A stretch of DNA of 64,000 nt, taken from the NCBI RefSeq assembly GCF_002954265.1, contig NZ_PPSL01000001.1:124001-188000 (forward strand). The letters run 5' to 3'. The notes beneath the pieces were generated by a model. The model did not search any database, had not been told where the DNA came from, and saw only the letters and a program-made list of their open reading frames with translations. The stretch comes from Flavipsychrobacter stenotrophus. GTDB taxonomy: Bacteria; Bacteroidota; Bacteroidia; Chitinophagales; Chitinophagaceae. Positions 8,294-18,417 of this stretch are shown in pieces (position 1 is the stretch's first letter; every line of letters begins with the position of its first letter). The translations under genes were made by a program, and so were the position numbers.

Positions 8294-10720
8294 CTACCTT
8301 ATCAGCGTTATATCTCCCTTCCTCAGTATCGGATGCTTATCCGAATGCCTGCAATTAACTACTAATGAGTAGTAGTAGGTGCCCATGTCGGCTGGTTGGC
8401 CATTTACTGTACCATCCCATCCCGGTGTCTCGTCGGTCGACGTGAAGATGAGTGTACCCCAGCGGTCGTAGATATGAAATTCGGTAAGGGCATAGTCGCC
8501 CGACCTTACTACTCTCAATATATCATTGTGTCCGTCGCCATTAGGGGTGAACGCACTTGGTATGATGATAGGACCGTTGCAGCAAGATTCTACTGTTACG
8601 TCTACCTGTTCTTTTGGTCCTACGCAGTTGGTAAGGAAGGAGATCTGCGATGTGTAGAAGTGCTGCACGCCAATAGTGTCTGTAGTTACATATGGCGCGG
8701 CAACCGATGGGGTAGTGTCGCTCACATCGCTATACCAAAGCAGGTTGTTGTAATTATCTACTATCAAAGGCATAGCCGGGGAATACTGGCAAACTACTAT
8801 TGGCGATGCCTGTATTGGTGTGTTGGAAATGGCAAATACTGTAATGTGCTCATCAGCCGTAGCAAAGCAGCCGCCGGCATTAGTCACTACCAGGTGGTAG
8901 TTGCCTTCGTTCAGGCTGGTGGCCGTGGTGATCACTCCATTAAGGAATGGTGAGCTATAGCCGTTGGGGCCTGTCCACAGGTAAGTATAAGCACCAGCGG
9001 GAGATACTGTAGCATTCAGGTTGATCGTAAACCCTTCGCAAATAGAAGTATCGCGGGTGTTGATTGTAAAGTTGAACGGCAGCACAGTAACTGTTACCTG
9101 CTGTGTGGCCGTGCAGCTATGTGTAGTAGTGGCTGTGGCCGTGTAAGTGGTGGTGGTCAATGGTGTAGCAAAGGGCTCTTTCACAAACGGATTGCTCAAG
9201 CCCGCCGCCGGACTCCAGCTATAGCCATAAGCAGTAGGACCGTTCACACGAATTGTGAATGCCGAGCCTTCGCAGATGGTGGTGTCGGGGGTAAGAATGG
9301 TGAAAGATGGATTTTCAACATTCACTGTGATCATATCTGTCATCACAGGGCAGTGTGATCCTGCAAGAGTGGCACTCATGGTATAGGTCGTACTGGCAAT
9401 CGGTGTAGCTGTAGGGCTGGCAGCAACCGCGCTGCTCAGTGTTGCAGATGGTGTCCATGCATAAGACAGGCCAGGTGTAGCTGCTGTGTTAATTGCATAT
9501 GAGTTCCCCGCACAGATAATAGTATCAGGCGAGGTGATAGAAGCAAATGGTGCGTCTATAAGAGAAATGGTTATGGAATCGATCACTCCGCAAATGGAAG
9601 CAGATGTAAGCACGATGGTTATTGTTTTAACTCCTGCAGGTGTTGTAGCCAGGCCAGTTACTGGTATCTTCACGATAGAATCTCCCGGAGCTATGGTAAC
9701 ACTTGCCGGCAGTGGCGAAAAGTCGAGACCAGAGGTAGCAGTTCCGCCATAAGATAGGTTAAGTGTGGTGGCAAATGGTACGGTATAAGCGCTTTTGATC
9801 GTGATGGTATCTGGTGTGCAGGTTTTTACAACAGCGTTGGGTATAGTAGCTATTGTTGAACCAATTGTTGTCCTGTCGAAATGATACGTATTGGTCTTAA
9901 GACTACCTGCTTCAATAAATACGCCTGAGTCATAGAGGTAATTACTGGCATCAGCTATTACCATCTTTATGCGGTATGTATCGCACGGTGTTACCCAATG
10001 TTTAGCAGTAAGCACTGTGGTATAGCCTCGGTAGGTTACTTGCGTGCCACCGGTATTATCTATATAATAGGCGGTAAATGGTGAGCCTGCACCCATGGCA
10101 TTGCAAGTAGCAATAGACAGGCCCGGACCGGGTACGCCACTATTAATGGTATTAACAGTTACAGGGATGGTAGTACCGGGAACAATGGCCATATTCACAC
10201 CCGGCAATGAAGCAGAAACGCCGGGACCTGAAATATAAAATGCAAAGGCATCATTATAACCACCGCAGGTAGAGTTGCGATACTCTTCAGATCCGAACTG
10301 ATATTTAAAACTGATAGTATCACCTTTGGGTACAAAATGAATAATGAGTGCACATGCATCGCGGCTTACAGTTGTAGAGCCAAGCAGGGGCGTAAGGTCA
10401 GGGTCGCCTGCACCTGAGAAGCTGATGGAAGTAAGCGCTGGCTCAGTACCGGTGGTCATTGATACCCGTCCGGTACTTAATATGATACCGCTGTCTATAC
10501 CAATAGGGGTGGCATTTGACACAAATGTACCGTTGGCCTGTGTGTTGCAAATGAGCGTATCGCTAACTATTGTAATACCGGGACCGGCCAGTTTTGCCGC
10601 AAGAGATGCAGCTGTGCCTGATGGTACAACCGTAAGTTGTGCAGTAGCAATAGATACATTGACAACCGAGAGGATGATTAGGATTGACAGGGTTTTTAAC
10701 TTGTAGAATTTACCGAACAT
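8294..10720 (-). CDS. T9SS type B (gliding-associated C-terminal) protein with choice-of-anchor L domain
   Basis: Starting at the ATG at 10720 gives 808 residues; a GTG at 10741 is possible but adds nothing before the signal peptide (FYKLKTLSILIILSVV to TAQ). Residues about 30-270 match the choice-of-anchor L domain (FGSEEY, DAFAFYISGPG, VTPCDTYRIKMVIADAS). A Calx-beta-like segment (ATSGLDFSPL) and three PKD/Ig-like repeats beginning with TPDT-ICEG follow. The C-terminus is a gliding-associated domain (PSAFTPNGDGHNDIL, YDRWGTLIF, W-G-NGQP-DMGTYYY). It is predicted to be exported by T9SS and held at the surface. Confidence 0.88.
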   Translation of the reverse strand: MFGKFYKLKTLSILIILSVVNVSIATAQLTVVPSGTAASLAAKLAGPGITIVSDTLICNTQANGTFVSNATPIGIDSGIILSTGRVSMTTGTEPALTSISFSGAGDPDLTPLLGSTTVSRDACALIIHFVPKGDTISFKYQFGSEEYRNSTCGGYNDAFAFYISGPGVSASLPGVNMAIVPGTTIPVTVNTINSGVPGPGLSIATCNAMGAGSPFTAYYIDNTGGTQVTYRGYTTVLTAKHWVTPCDTYRIKMVIADASNYLYDSGVFIEAGSLKTNTYHFDRTTIGSTIATIPNAVVKTCTPDTITIKSAYTVPFATTLNLSYGGTATSGLDFSPLPASVTIAPGDSIVKIPVTGLATTPAGVKTITIVLTSASICGVIDSITISLIDAPFASITSPDTIICAGNSYAINTAATPGLSYAWTPSATLSSAVAASPTATPIASTTYTMSATLAGSHCPVMTDMITVNVENPSFTILTPDTTICEGSAFTIRVNGPTAYGYSWSPAAGLSNPFVKEPFATPLTTTTYTATATTTHSCTATQQVTVTVLPFNFTINTRDTSICEGFTINLNATVSPAGAYTYLWTGPNGYSSPFLNGVITTATSLNEGNYHLVVTNAGGCFATADEHITVFAISNTPIQASPIVVCQYSPAMPLIVDNYNNLLWYSDVSDTTPSVAAPYVTTDTIGVQHFYTSQISFLTNCVGPKEQVDVTVESCCNGPIIIPSAFTPNGDGHNDILRVVRSGDYALTEFHIYDRWGTLIFTSTDETPGWDGTVNGQPADMGTYYYSLVVNCRHSDKHPILRKGDITLIR

Positions 10721-10859
10721 ATAATATTTTCTGTTTGACACCGCAAAGGACCGTTTTTAATATTACCTGTACATTATGAAACAGTGAAACATTAAAAAAA
10801 GACATAATTGTGCAAATTTACGATCATAAGATAGCAGGTAAGTAAGAATAAAGTCGGTA

Positions 10860-11615
10860 TTACATGTCTAAGGCCACGTAATGATATCGTCTTGTTGCTT
10901 TACTGATTGTCTCAAAACCTGGTACTTTGCACAATACTATACTATATGACCGCCCTTTGCGGGTTTTGGTTGGGATGGCGCTAAAAGTATAATAATCAGA
11001 TAATTCTACAAATTGCTCTGTCATGATGAAACTGCCGCCTATTGCAGTGTCGCCGGGGTTTACCGTTACTGTCTTAATATCCGCTGCATTACCTTTTCTT
11101 GTCGCCGTAATATTTACCGGATATTTGTATTTGTTTATGAAGTAAAACTCTGTACTGTAGATAGCACCACATCTCGCTGCTTCCTGCTTTTTGATCTGCG
11201 GTGTATATTCCCCCGGCACTTTCAGTTCTTTGAGACCCGGAGTCATGTCATAACTGTTCTCTTCTACCTTTTCTATTGTTCCGTCTTTAGAAAAGTAGGT
11301 GGTGGAATTATACCATTGTATACCCGCATCGGGTGCGCTATGCCATTGTGCCCGGCTTACCGCACCATCGGGGTAGTAAGTAAAATCGACGCTGCTATTA
11401 CCCGCCACGCGTCTCAGTTCCTTTTCATAAATGATCTTACCGGTTTTATCATAAGCTAAAGCCTTTCCCCACCTTTTATCTTTATCAAAACACTGCGATG
11501 TAGATACCTTTTTATTATTGAAATAGTGATACACGCACACCTGGTATTCCTGTGCTGAAATGTGCAGGCTTGCAAGGGTAATGCTTAGGAGTAAAATAAA
11601 TAATGGCTTGCTCAT
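10860..11615 (-). CDS. Secreted protein of unknown function with YD/MORN-like toxin-antitoxin-type repeats
   Basis: With the start at 11615 the protein has 251 residues and a signal peptide (MSKPLFILLLSITLASLHISA). The segment about 40-110 (GKALAYDKTGKIIYEKELRR, VDFTYYPDGAVSRAQW, STTYFSKDGTIEKVEENSY) has the G-x-hYxxxGxh rhythm of MORN/YwqK-type repeats. The C-terminal half is a beta-rich domain I cannot assign. An in-frame ATG at 11633 would add six residues; either start falls inside a hairpin (11604-11630). It follows the redoxin gene on the same strand by about 40 bases and may be its operon partner. Confidence 0.7.
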   Translation of the reverse strand: MSKPLFILLLSITLASLHISAQEYQVCVYHYFNNKKVSTSQCFDKDKRWGKALAYDKTGKIIYEKELRRVAGNSSVDFTYYPDGAVSRAQWHSAPDAGIQWYNSTTYFSKDGTIEKVEENSYDMTPGLKELKVPGEYTPQIKKQEAARCGAIYSTEFYFINKYKYPVNITATRKGNAADIKTVTVNPGDTAIGGSFIMTEQFVELSDYYTFSAIPTKTRKGRSYSIVLCKVPGFETISKATRRYHYVALDM

Positions 11616-11630
11616 ATTAAATAAGCAAGC
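11604..11630 (-). promoter_or_regulatory. Hairpin enclosing the start codon of the downstream gene
   Basis: Inverted repeat GGCTTGCT / AGCAAGCC with an 11-base loop. On the minus strand it follows the redoxin gene and the ATG at 11615 lies at its base. It could act as an attenuator, a weak terminator or a structure that limits translation start; no T-run follows, which argues against plain termination. Confidence 0.45.
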
Positions 11631-11656
11631 CATTTTCGTGCCATTTTTTGTTTTTA

Positions 11657-12268
11657 TTATTTCCTTTTTATGCTGCACCCAATCGATTTTGTTACTTTGG
11701 GGTTCACTTCTTTGCCCATCAGCATTGCATCTATCGCATCATTTATAAATACCTTTTTGTAGGCGGTAGGGTCGCCGGGGTTGTCGTTCATAGCACCTTT
11801 ATACACGAGCTTTCCGGTATTGTCAAAGAGGAAAACTTCAGGTGTGTGATTGGCACCAAATTCGTCGGCTACTTTAGAATTGTCGTCAATAAGGTAGGGT
11901 ACACTATAGCCCTGCTTTTTGGCATAGTTCACCATTTCTTTGTAAGAGTCTTCTCCATCGCGTTTCGCTTCGTTAGAGTTGATGATGACCATACCCACGT
12001 TGTGTGCTTTGGCATACTCAATTGTTTTAGTCGTAACCGGCTGGTTTTTGATCACAAACGGGCAGGTATTGCAGGAGAACATTACTAATAATCCGTTTTT
12101 GGCTATGGCACTCTTTAATGTCATGGTCTTTCCATCAGTGTTTTTCATAGCCACCGTCGCGGCAGGCATGGCATCGCCCGGATTTAGTTTGTCAGTAGAT
12201 TGAGCAAAGACTACTGTAGCTGTTGACATGGCAATGATGGTACAAACTGAAAATAGAGTCGTTTTCAT
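11657..12268 (-). CDS. Secreted thioredoxin-like redoxin (AhpC/TSA-type fold)
   Basis: A 203-residue protein with a signal peptide (residues 1-22) and a redoxin fold. The active-site motif is CNTCPF at about residues 71-76 (FSCNTCPFVIKN), followed by VIINSNEAKRDGEDSYKEM and the cis-Pro-like region NHTPEVFLFDNTGKLVYKG. Proteins of this layout are periplasmic thiol-disulfide oxidoreductases or peroxiredoxin-like reductases. The substrate is unknown. It lies upstream of the YwqK-like secreted protein on the same strand. Confidence 0.85.
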   Translation of the reverse strand: MKTTLFSVCTIIAMSTATVVFAQSTDKLNPGDAMPAATVAMKNTDGKTMTLKSAIAKNGLLVMFSCNTCPFVIKNQPVTTKTIEYAKAHNVGMVIINSNEAKRDGEDSYKEMVNYAKKQGYSVPYLIDDNSKVADEFGANHTPEVFLFDNTGKLVYKGAMNDNPGDPTAYKKVFINDAIDAMLMGKEVNPKVTKSIGCSIKRK

Positions 12269-12417
12269 ATTTTATGCTATGATTTTTCAGTAAAGTTAGC
12301 CCATAAGTATGTAAATTACGGGCTGGTAAGTTGCAGCTGATTTATTTTTATTTGTTATTTGTATTGTAAAATAAGTTATTTATATTAGATTGTGCATCTG
12401 AATAATACGTTTTAAAT

Positions 12418-12894
12418 TTGAAATCGATCATAAAAAGGTCCGTCATTGTTTCTGTAGTCGCTCTGGTAGTGATACAATTTTTCCACCCGGCGAAAAATGA
12501 AAATGGTGTAATGACTGATAAAGATATTACTCGCGCATACCATGTGCCTGATGATGTGCGGAAAGTATTGCGCCGTGCCTGCTATGACTGTCACAGCAAC
12601 AGTACTGTCTATCCGTGGTACAGTAAAATTCAGCCTGTAGATTGGTGGCTGAATGATCATGTAAAAGAGGGTAAGCGACACCTTAACTTCTCTGAATTTG
12701 ATACGTATAGTGTTAAGCGTAAAGCGAAGAAATTGACGGAAGTAGCGGGTACCATAACAGACAATGAAATGCCACTGAGTAGTTATACTGTCGTTCACAA
12801 AGACGCCATTCTCACAGACGCTGAAAAAACACTTGTAGTGAACTGGGCCCGTGGGCTGGCCGCGCAGGTAGCTGATACGGTGAAGAAATTATAG
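12418..12894 (+). CDS. Haem-binding domain protein (single c-type CxxCH)
   Basis: A 158-residue protein. The only start that keeps its N-terminal membrane or signal segment (SIIKRSVIVSVVALVVIQFF) is the TTG at 12418; the first ATG comes after that segment. The motif CYDCHSN around residues 58-64, followed by VYPWYSKIQPVDWWLNDHV and HLNFSEF, is the signature of the haem_bd family. One covalently bound haem c is expected in the periplasm. A role in electron transfer or cell-death-like responses has been suggested for relatives but nothing here fixes it. Confidence 0.85.
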   Translation: MKSIIKRSVIVSVVALVVIQFFHPAKNENGVMTDKDITRAYHVPDDVRKVLRRACYDCHSNSTVYPWYSKIQPVDWWLNDHVKEGKRHLNFSEFDTYSVKRKAKKLTEVAGTITDNEMPLSSYTVVHKDAILTDAEKTLVVNWARGLAAQVADTVKKL

Positions 12895-12977
12895 GTAGAA
12901 CTACCTCGTTGCATATTTTCACATAACATTTTACTGGTAACGGGTATAGATTAACAGTCATTACTTACCTTTATACT

Positions 12978-13232
12978 ATGACACTTAAAGAGACATTTGA
13001 GAGCGCAGTAGCCGCCAGTAAACAATTGACTACACGTCCGGATAACGAAACTTTACTAAAGCTATACAGCCTATACAAGCAGGCCACCGATGGCGATGCG
13101 CCTGAAGAAGGACCAACTAATATGTTTGATATTGTTGGTAAAGCCAAACACGGTGCCTGGAAAAAATTAAAGGGTATTGCATCTGATGATGCTATGCAGC
13201 AGTACGTAGATATTTTCAAAACACTGAAATAA
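12978..13232 (+). CDS. Acyl-CoA-binding protein
   Basis: An 84-residue four-helix protein. It matches the ACBP family in length and in its core: LLKLYSLYKQATDGDA, then P-MFDIVGKAKHGAWKKLKG, then A-QQYVDIFKTL. The family binds medium- to long-chain acyl-CoA esters in the cytosol and buffers them for lipid metabolism. It is a single gene, ended by the strong hairpin at 13252. Confidence 0.9.
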   Translation: MTLKETFESAVAASKQLTTRPDNETLLKLYSLYKQATDGDAPEEGPTNMFDIVGKAKHGAWKKLKGIASDDAMQQYVDIFKTLK

Positions 13233-13251
13233 GATAATTGGAGACATTAAA

Positions 13252-13281
13252 AAAGCATGATACCCTCAAGTATCATGCTTT
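13252..13281. terminator. Bidirectional terminator
   Basis: A 12-bp stem AAAGCATGATAC / GTATCATGCTTT with a six-base loop. It is flanked by A-rich sequence on the left and a T-rich run on the right, between the converging ACBP and T9SS genes. Confidence 0.88.
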
Positions 13282-13300
13282 GTTGTTTTTGAAATAGATC

Positions 13301-15139
13301 TTATTGCTTGATCAACTTGGTAGTTGAGGTGCTGTTTTTGTTGGTTGTTTTGATGATATACATTCCGGCCGGCAGGTGGCTGATGTCGATTGTGGTTTTG
13401 ACTGCAGTGATCTCTTTACTCATAACTACATTGCCGTTAATACCCATAATAGATAAAGTGCCGTTTTGCAGGTTTTCTACTGTTATCTGGGTGGTAGCGG
13501 GGTTAGGGTAAATACGTACATTGCCTGATTGTATTACATTGGTCACCGCCACGGTTGGGTCTGCAATGGTATTCAGTGCTTCATTGGTTATAACAGCCGG
13601 GTTCGAATCGAAGTAGATATAACCCTTGTTCTTTATCTGAGTGCCCAATGCAAGGCCGGTATGCATGTTTACTTTGAAGCGAACAAACCCATGACTTGCC
13701 GGTTCGTTAGTATTACTGTCTGGTAGAAAAATGCTGTTAAAGTTAAACCGTACAACACCCGGTGCCAGCCATTCAGGAACCATGTAGTGACTAGCACCAA
13801 CTATCTTCAAGCTTAGTGCATCGACATCTGCATCTAGTGTATCTACAACATTTACATTGTATGCTAAAGCAGTGCCTGTATTCTGAAAGTGGATAGTATA
13901 TTCAAGATCGGGAGTAGATACGGGAATGTTTCCGGTAACGCCTGTACCCCTAGGGCTTACTTCTTTTATGTTCGGGTCGAAAGATGCAACTACCGGTATA
14001 CATATATTGAACACATTGTTGGTGCTGTCTATATCATTGCTTGCGATTGTAGCATAGCCATGGAAGCAAAGCGTATCGCCGATGTTAACTGTTGCGTCAG
14101 GGGTAAGGTGCACGCCCGCTATAAAACTGTTCCAATAAGCGCCATTTGATATGTTGGTAAGGTTGGTATAGTTCCATTGCAGGGTGTCTCCCGATACATA
14201 TGTGGCCGGGTTGGTACTCAGCGACGCATTGTAGGTGGTGTGACTGTCTTTAATAAGAGTCATTATACCTGTAGCCGAATCGCAGCCGGTATTGGTAGCA
14301 TACGGATGCAGTAGAAACGCGCCTAGTGGCCTTATGTCACAAGGCGCATTGGCCCAGCATTGCAGGTCTATATTGCTGGAGCATTGCAGTGGAAAATCGG
14401 CATTAATCAAAGGAAGTGTAGTAGAGGTAATTGACCCGGTGAAACATGAGGTGACCGGAAAGATAAATGCGTAAGATGGTGGCAGACTAATGGTATAGTT
14501 GGTCATCCACGATTGCTGCATTCGCATTGTATAAATGCCTGTAGGTACTGTATACACATTATTCATGTATAGACCGGTACTTGGGCTGAATAGATTTTCC
14601 GTCCCTGTAACGATCAATCCATTTAACGGAACATCGCCCGCGTTGTAAGCGCAGTCACCATTATTATCCACATATATAGTTCCTGTCACGTTGTTGTAAG
14701 TGCAAGGATTGGGAACAGGTAATACATAGTTGTTGGGAATAGAGTCGATAGTATCCACTCCGGAAATGATCTTGAGCACCGGACCATTGAAAAATACAAC
14801 GCCACCGCCAACCATATAGTCAGGTTGCACGGTATTGTACATGTTTATACCGGCAATTACAGACCATGGTGATGCCCCGGTCGCATTGCCGGTAGCAAAT
14901 AGGCGGGTATGCGTTATTGTGTCTACTATTATAACAGAGTCATTGAGAAATGAACTATTAATGGTAATGTTAGCCGTTACAAAACAGGTAGAGCTACATG
15001 CATTAGAATCATGATTCATTGTTGGGTTGATAACTGCAGTGATATCTCCGCGGTTGTAAGTAGCTATCTGTGCGAATGTGCTGGAAGAACTTACGAGTAA
15101 AAGAAAGCAGAACAAGAGCTGCAAGTAGCCTTTTTTCAT
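13301..15139 (-). CDS. T9SS type A secreted protein with DUF7619-like repeat domain
   Basis: Starting at the ATG at 15139 (a TTG lies six bases upstream) gives 612 residues with a signal peptide ending in FAQ. An N-terminal beta-rich part is followed by a GTIYVDNNGDCAYNAGDVPL segment (SdrD-like or prealbumin-like). Next comes FDPNIKEVSPRG with the conserved LEYTIHFQNTGTALAYNV block typical of the DUF11-like or DUF7619 domain of Bacteroidota adhesins. The last 75 residues form a type A sorting tail (IYPNPATTQITVEN to TTKLIKQ). It is a surface protein of unknown ligand. Confidence 0.86.
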   Translation of the reverse strand: MKKGYLQLLFCFLLLVSSSSTFAQIATYNRGDITAVINPTMNHDSNACSSTCFVTANITINSSFLNDSVIIVDTITHTRLFATGNATGASPWSVIAGINMYNTVQPDYMVGGGVVFFNGPVLKIISGVDTIDSIPNNYVLPVPNPCTYNNVTGTIYVDNNGDCAYNAGDVPLNGLIVTGTENLFSPSTGLYMNNVYTVPTGIYTMRMQQSWMTNYTISLPPSYAFIFPVTSCFTGSITSTTLPLINADFPLQCSSNIDLQCWANAPCDIRPLGAFLLHPYATNTGCDSATGIMTLIKDSHTTYNASLSTNPATYVSGDTLQWNYTNLTNISNGAYWNSFIAGVHLTPDATVNIGDTLCFHGYATIASNDIDSTNNVFNICIPVVASFDPNIKEVSPRGTGVTGNIPVSTPDLEYTIHFQNTGTALAYNVNVVDTLDADVDALSLKIVGASHYMVPEWLAPGVVRFNFNSIFLPDSNTNEPASHGFVRFKVNMHTGLALGTQIKNKGYIYFDSNPAVITNEALNTIADPTVAVTNVIQSGNVRIYPNPATTQITVENLQNGTLSIMGINGNVVMSKEITAVKTTIDISHLPAGMYIIKTTNKNSTSTTKLIKQ

Positions 15140-15281
15140 GGTCAAGTTTTTAGGTTCGAGTTAAATTTCTATAGAAAGGTAGTTATGATTTTTCATTTAT
15201 GTTATAAACTAAACATAGATTTTTTGCAGTAAGTTATAAGTAAGTGAAAGATAGTTAAAGTGATTGGTGGTATAGTCGAGG

Positions 15282-16448
15282 CTATTGTACAAGTTTGTTC
15301 AGCGCTTCATACACCCGGCTTGCAGGTATTGTTGCAATGTCTTTGGTTACGGCTACGTAATGTTTGAATGGTTTATAGTTTTTCTTTTTCCATTGGTTCA
15401 AAAACAGGTCGGGGTAAGCATTGTCTACTTGGTCTATGTCTGCGCTCTTGTAGTCGCAAAATTTGTAAAAATTATCGCCATTGGCAACGATAAGGGTAGG
15501 GCGGTTGCATGCTACGGCCAGGTGTGCCGACATGGTATCATTACTTATTATTGCGGCGGCACCTTTCATCCAGCCTGCCACCTCAGGCAACGATATTTCA
15601 CCTGCAAGGCTGATGGCATTTGTAGCTGTGGCAATTTTGTCTGCAGTTTCTTTGTCTCCTTTTCCGCCTGCCAGCACAAACGTGTATTTGTTGTCATTAG
15701 CTGCCAGTTGAATAAGGTCTATCCATCCTTCAGCAGGCCATCTGTGGCTTTTTTTAGACCCCCCGATAAAGCATACTATATATGGTCCAGTTATACCTGT
15801 ATTAACGGTTGGCGTGTTTATCTCTGGGCGATGAATATTGAGATGGATCCCGGTGCACTGTTCAGCGAACTGGGTGTTGAATAAGAACTCATGCACCATC
15901 ATATTTTTCTGAGGATACAACTTTGTATAGAGCTTATCTGATACGATATTCCACTCGTGGTATTTCATATCATTACAACTGGCAATGTTGTTGGGTGCGT
16001 TTGCAGCCAGCATACAAGCGTCGTCTATAAGCAATGGCCGGGCACGGGCAGGACAAATAACAGTATCAAATCCTTCGGTGCGCAGCGATTGCCATAAGCC
16101 AAGGCGCACATCATCTTTGTCGAAATAGTCGTTTTTATTTACCCATATTACCTTGTCGGTGGCATCTTTGTCTGCAAACTCATAGAGGCTGCGCCACACC
16201 TGGTTGGCGAGTAAGGTGATCTCGTAGCCCTGCCATTGAGCAGCATTACGGTAGGCTGTAAGGGTATTGCGAAACAACAGATAGTCGCCAATGTCATCGA
16301 GGCGAATGATAAGCAGTTTCTTAGCTATTGTTGTTGCCGGTTTTAATGCTGCTATCTCCTGCTGCCATTTATTAAATGTGGCTAAGACTTTCTTTATTTC
16401 CTTTCTTCCCTGGATCTTGCGTACTGATAAAGAAATGTTCCGGAGCAT
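15282..16448 (-). CDS. Glycosyltransferase family 9 (heptosyltransferase-like)
   Basis: A 388-residue cytosolic GT-B enzyme. The N-terminal Rossmann strand is KKLLIIRLDDIGDYLLFRN (about 43-61), and the second domain has YIVCFIGGSKKSHRWPAEGW and ISNDTMSAHLAVACNRPTLIV. These are the hallmarks of GT9, which transfers heptose-type sugars to lipopolysaccharide or other envelope glycans. No other glycan genes flank it, so its acceptor is unknown. Confidence 0.85.
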   Translation of the reverse strand: MLRNISLSVRKIQGRKEIKKVLATFNKWQQEIAALKPATTIAKKLLIIRLDDIGDYLLFRNTLTAYRNAAQWQGYEITLLANQVWRSLYEFADKDATDKVIWVNKNDYFDKDDVRLGLWQSLRTEGFDTVICPARARPLLIDDACMLAANAPNNIASCNDMKYHEWNIVSDKLYTKLYPQKNMMVHEFLFNTQFAEQCTGIHLNIHRPEINTPTVNTGITGPYIVCFIGGSKKSHRWPAEGWIDLIQLAANDNKYTFVLAGGKGDKETADKIATATNAISLAGEISLPEVAGWMKGAAAIISNDTMSAHLAVACNRPTLIVANGDNFYKFCDYKSADIDQVDNAYPDLFLNQWKKKNYKPFKHYVAVTKDIATIPASRVYEALNKLVQ

Positions 16449-16588
16449 TCAATAGTATGGTTTCCGGTAAAATTAATATTTTACTAATGATGTCAAAAGA
16501 AATAGCGAATTTTTATGGGACTGCATTCTGCCTGTGTTCAAATCAGACAGGTTTTTGGACCGTTGTCTAATACTGAAGGTCATAGATA

Positions 16589-18121
16589 CTAGAATTTTAC
16601 CCCTACAGTTAAAGCAACATTATTAACCGTATTCTTTACTGTTGCTACGGGAGGTAAGGCATGAGTACTAGCGCTGGCTACATAGTCATAGTTTACTTTG
16701 CTGTAGGCCTGTTCGCTGAATTTGTACATACTGTTCACCACGCCGAAATCGGCAAAGAAGTTCTTTGTTCTGAAACCAAGTCCTGCTGAAATATCCAGGC
16801 GCTCCATAGCTGTACCGGTTTTGTAAGGGTTGCCATAATAACCTGCACCACCTCTTACCATAAAGTACTTGGTGATCTTAATTTCTGCACCTACTCTTAT
16901 GTTAGATGCAGACTGGTAGTTATTCTTTATAGCCTGATTCATTTGGTCGGCCTCGGTTTTATAGGAGATGCCGGTATTCTCATCAAATCCTGCAGGGTAG
17001 TAATACTTCATTGTGCCGTAATTGACATACTCATAGTCTGCGGTAACGAAACCTAATTTTTTCAGGATGATCGATGCGCTTAATACAGCTTTAAGTGGAG
17101 TGGCGAAGCTATAGTCAAAACGTTTTTGCGGCAGGTCGTTGGCAGTAGATACTGCATATTGGTAGTTGTTGACTACCGATGATATGCCATAGTCGGTTAC
17201 CTCGCTGATACTATAAAGGGTGGGTGTATGAAATGCAGCACCTATCCTGATGAAATCGGTGGCTTTATAGATCGCACCTAATTTCAGATTTACGCCGAGT
17301 CCACTAATATTCAACTGGTTGTTGTAAGTGAATGTTTGGAAATGAGCTGGATTATATGAATTTGTAGGAAGCACTGTTTCAGTATAATCTGAATTACGGA
17401 TATACGTCATAGACGGTATGCCTATTGTGGCGCCGAGCAGTAGTTTTTCCTTATAGTTGCCGCCAAGTGCTATGGCGTATTCGTTAATACCGCCACGCTC
17501 CTGTATCACGTTACTTTGCGATATGCCGCCTGCAAAGGGCACGGCAGTGTAATAATTGAGTGTTGATAAAGATATCACACCGCTGTTAACTCCTGTGTAG
17601 GCTAGTGTGCCGGGCGTAATATAGTTCGGGTATGCGTTGGCATCTGCTTCAAATGCCAATGATGCGGAGCTGGTGGAGTTATTGCCTTTATAATTGTAGT
17701 CGTGGTTGAAGTCTGCAACACGGTTGACACCTATGGCAAAGGAGACGGCCTTCCATGCCCGGCGGTCGTAACGGCGACCCTTTGGTGCCTCAGTAAATAC
17801 TACTCCAAAATTATTGATGTTAGCGCGGGTGTTATTATCATTCCTGGTGACTCCCTGGAAATCGGAACTAGCGAAATTGATCTTCAAAGACGGAGTAAAG
17901 GATAGTTCTGATGTACGGTAAACGCCTAAACCTGCAGGATTAACACTTATTGACGAAAAGTCGCCACCTATAGATCCTAAAGCACTGCCAAAACCTATAG
18001 AGCGGGCAGTACCTTGCGGTGTCATATTAGAGAGGTTGTAGGCTTCATTGAGGTCTTGTGCAGATGAGTGTAAAGTGGCCGCCACGCCTACAGATGCCAG
18101 TAAAAATTTAAAGTGCCGCAT
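16589..18121 (-). CDS. OMPP1/FadL/TodX-type outer-membrane transport protein
   Basis: A 510-residue protein with a signal peptide (MRHFKFLLASVGVAATLHSSAQ). The plug-like N-terminus (LSNMTPQGTARSIGFGSALGSIGGDFSSISVNPAGLGVYR) is characteristic of the OMPP1 group. The remainder alternates aromatic and small residues as in a 14-strand beta-barrel and ends LTVGVKF with a C-terminal Phe. Relatives carry hydrophobic substrates across the outer membrane, and PorV of the T9SS is a member of the same superfamily. Which role applies here is open. Confidence 0.85.
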   Translation of the reverse strand: MRHFKFLLASVGVAATLHSSAQDLNEAYNLSNMTPQGTARSIGFGSALGSIGGDFSSISVNPAGLGVYRTSELSFTPSLKINFASSDFQGVTRNDNNTRANINNFGVVFTEAPKGRRYDRRAWKAVSFAIGVNRVADFNHDYNYKGNNSTSSASLAFEADANAYPNYITPGTLAYTGVNSGVISLSTLNYYTAVPFAGGISQSNVIQERGGINEYAIALGGNYKEKLLLGATIGIPSMTYIRNSDYTETVLPTNSYNPAHFQTFTYNNQLNISGLGVNLKLGAIYKATDFIRIGAAFHTPTLYSISEVTDYGISSVVNNYQYAVSTANDLPQKRFDYSFATPLKAVLSASIILKKLGFVTADYEYVNYGTMKYYYPAGFDENTGISYKTEADQMNQAIKNNYQSASNIRVGAEIKITKYFMVRGGAGYYGNPYKTGTAMERLDISAGLGFRTKNFFADFGVVNSMYKFSEQAYSKVNYDYVASASTHALPPVATVKNTVNNVALTVGVKF

Positions 18122-18417
18122 AACAGTAATATTGACTACTTAATAAAGGTAATGTTTAATAGAGTTTGTCTGAGTTAACAAAAGCAAAAACCGTACCTAT
18201 TTTTTATGGATGGAATGTAGAGGAGATTATTTTACCAAGTTTGTCTTAGTGAGGAGCCGTGCCGTGTAAAAGGTAGTCGGGTTATTGGCAATTTTTTCTG
18301 ATTTCTTGCATAGTATTCATTGGAAATTGTAAAGGTACGAAGGACGGGATCACTTGGAGCTTTCTGTTATTCACAGTGATGTTATTATTTAATCTCTAGC
18401 TGTGTATAGGTCTACCG

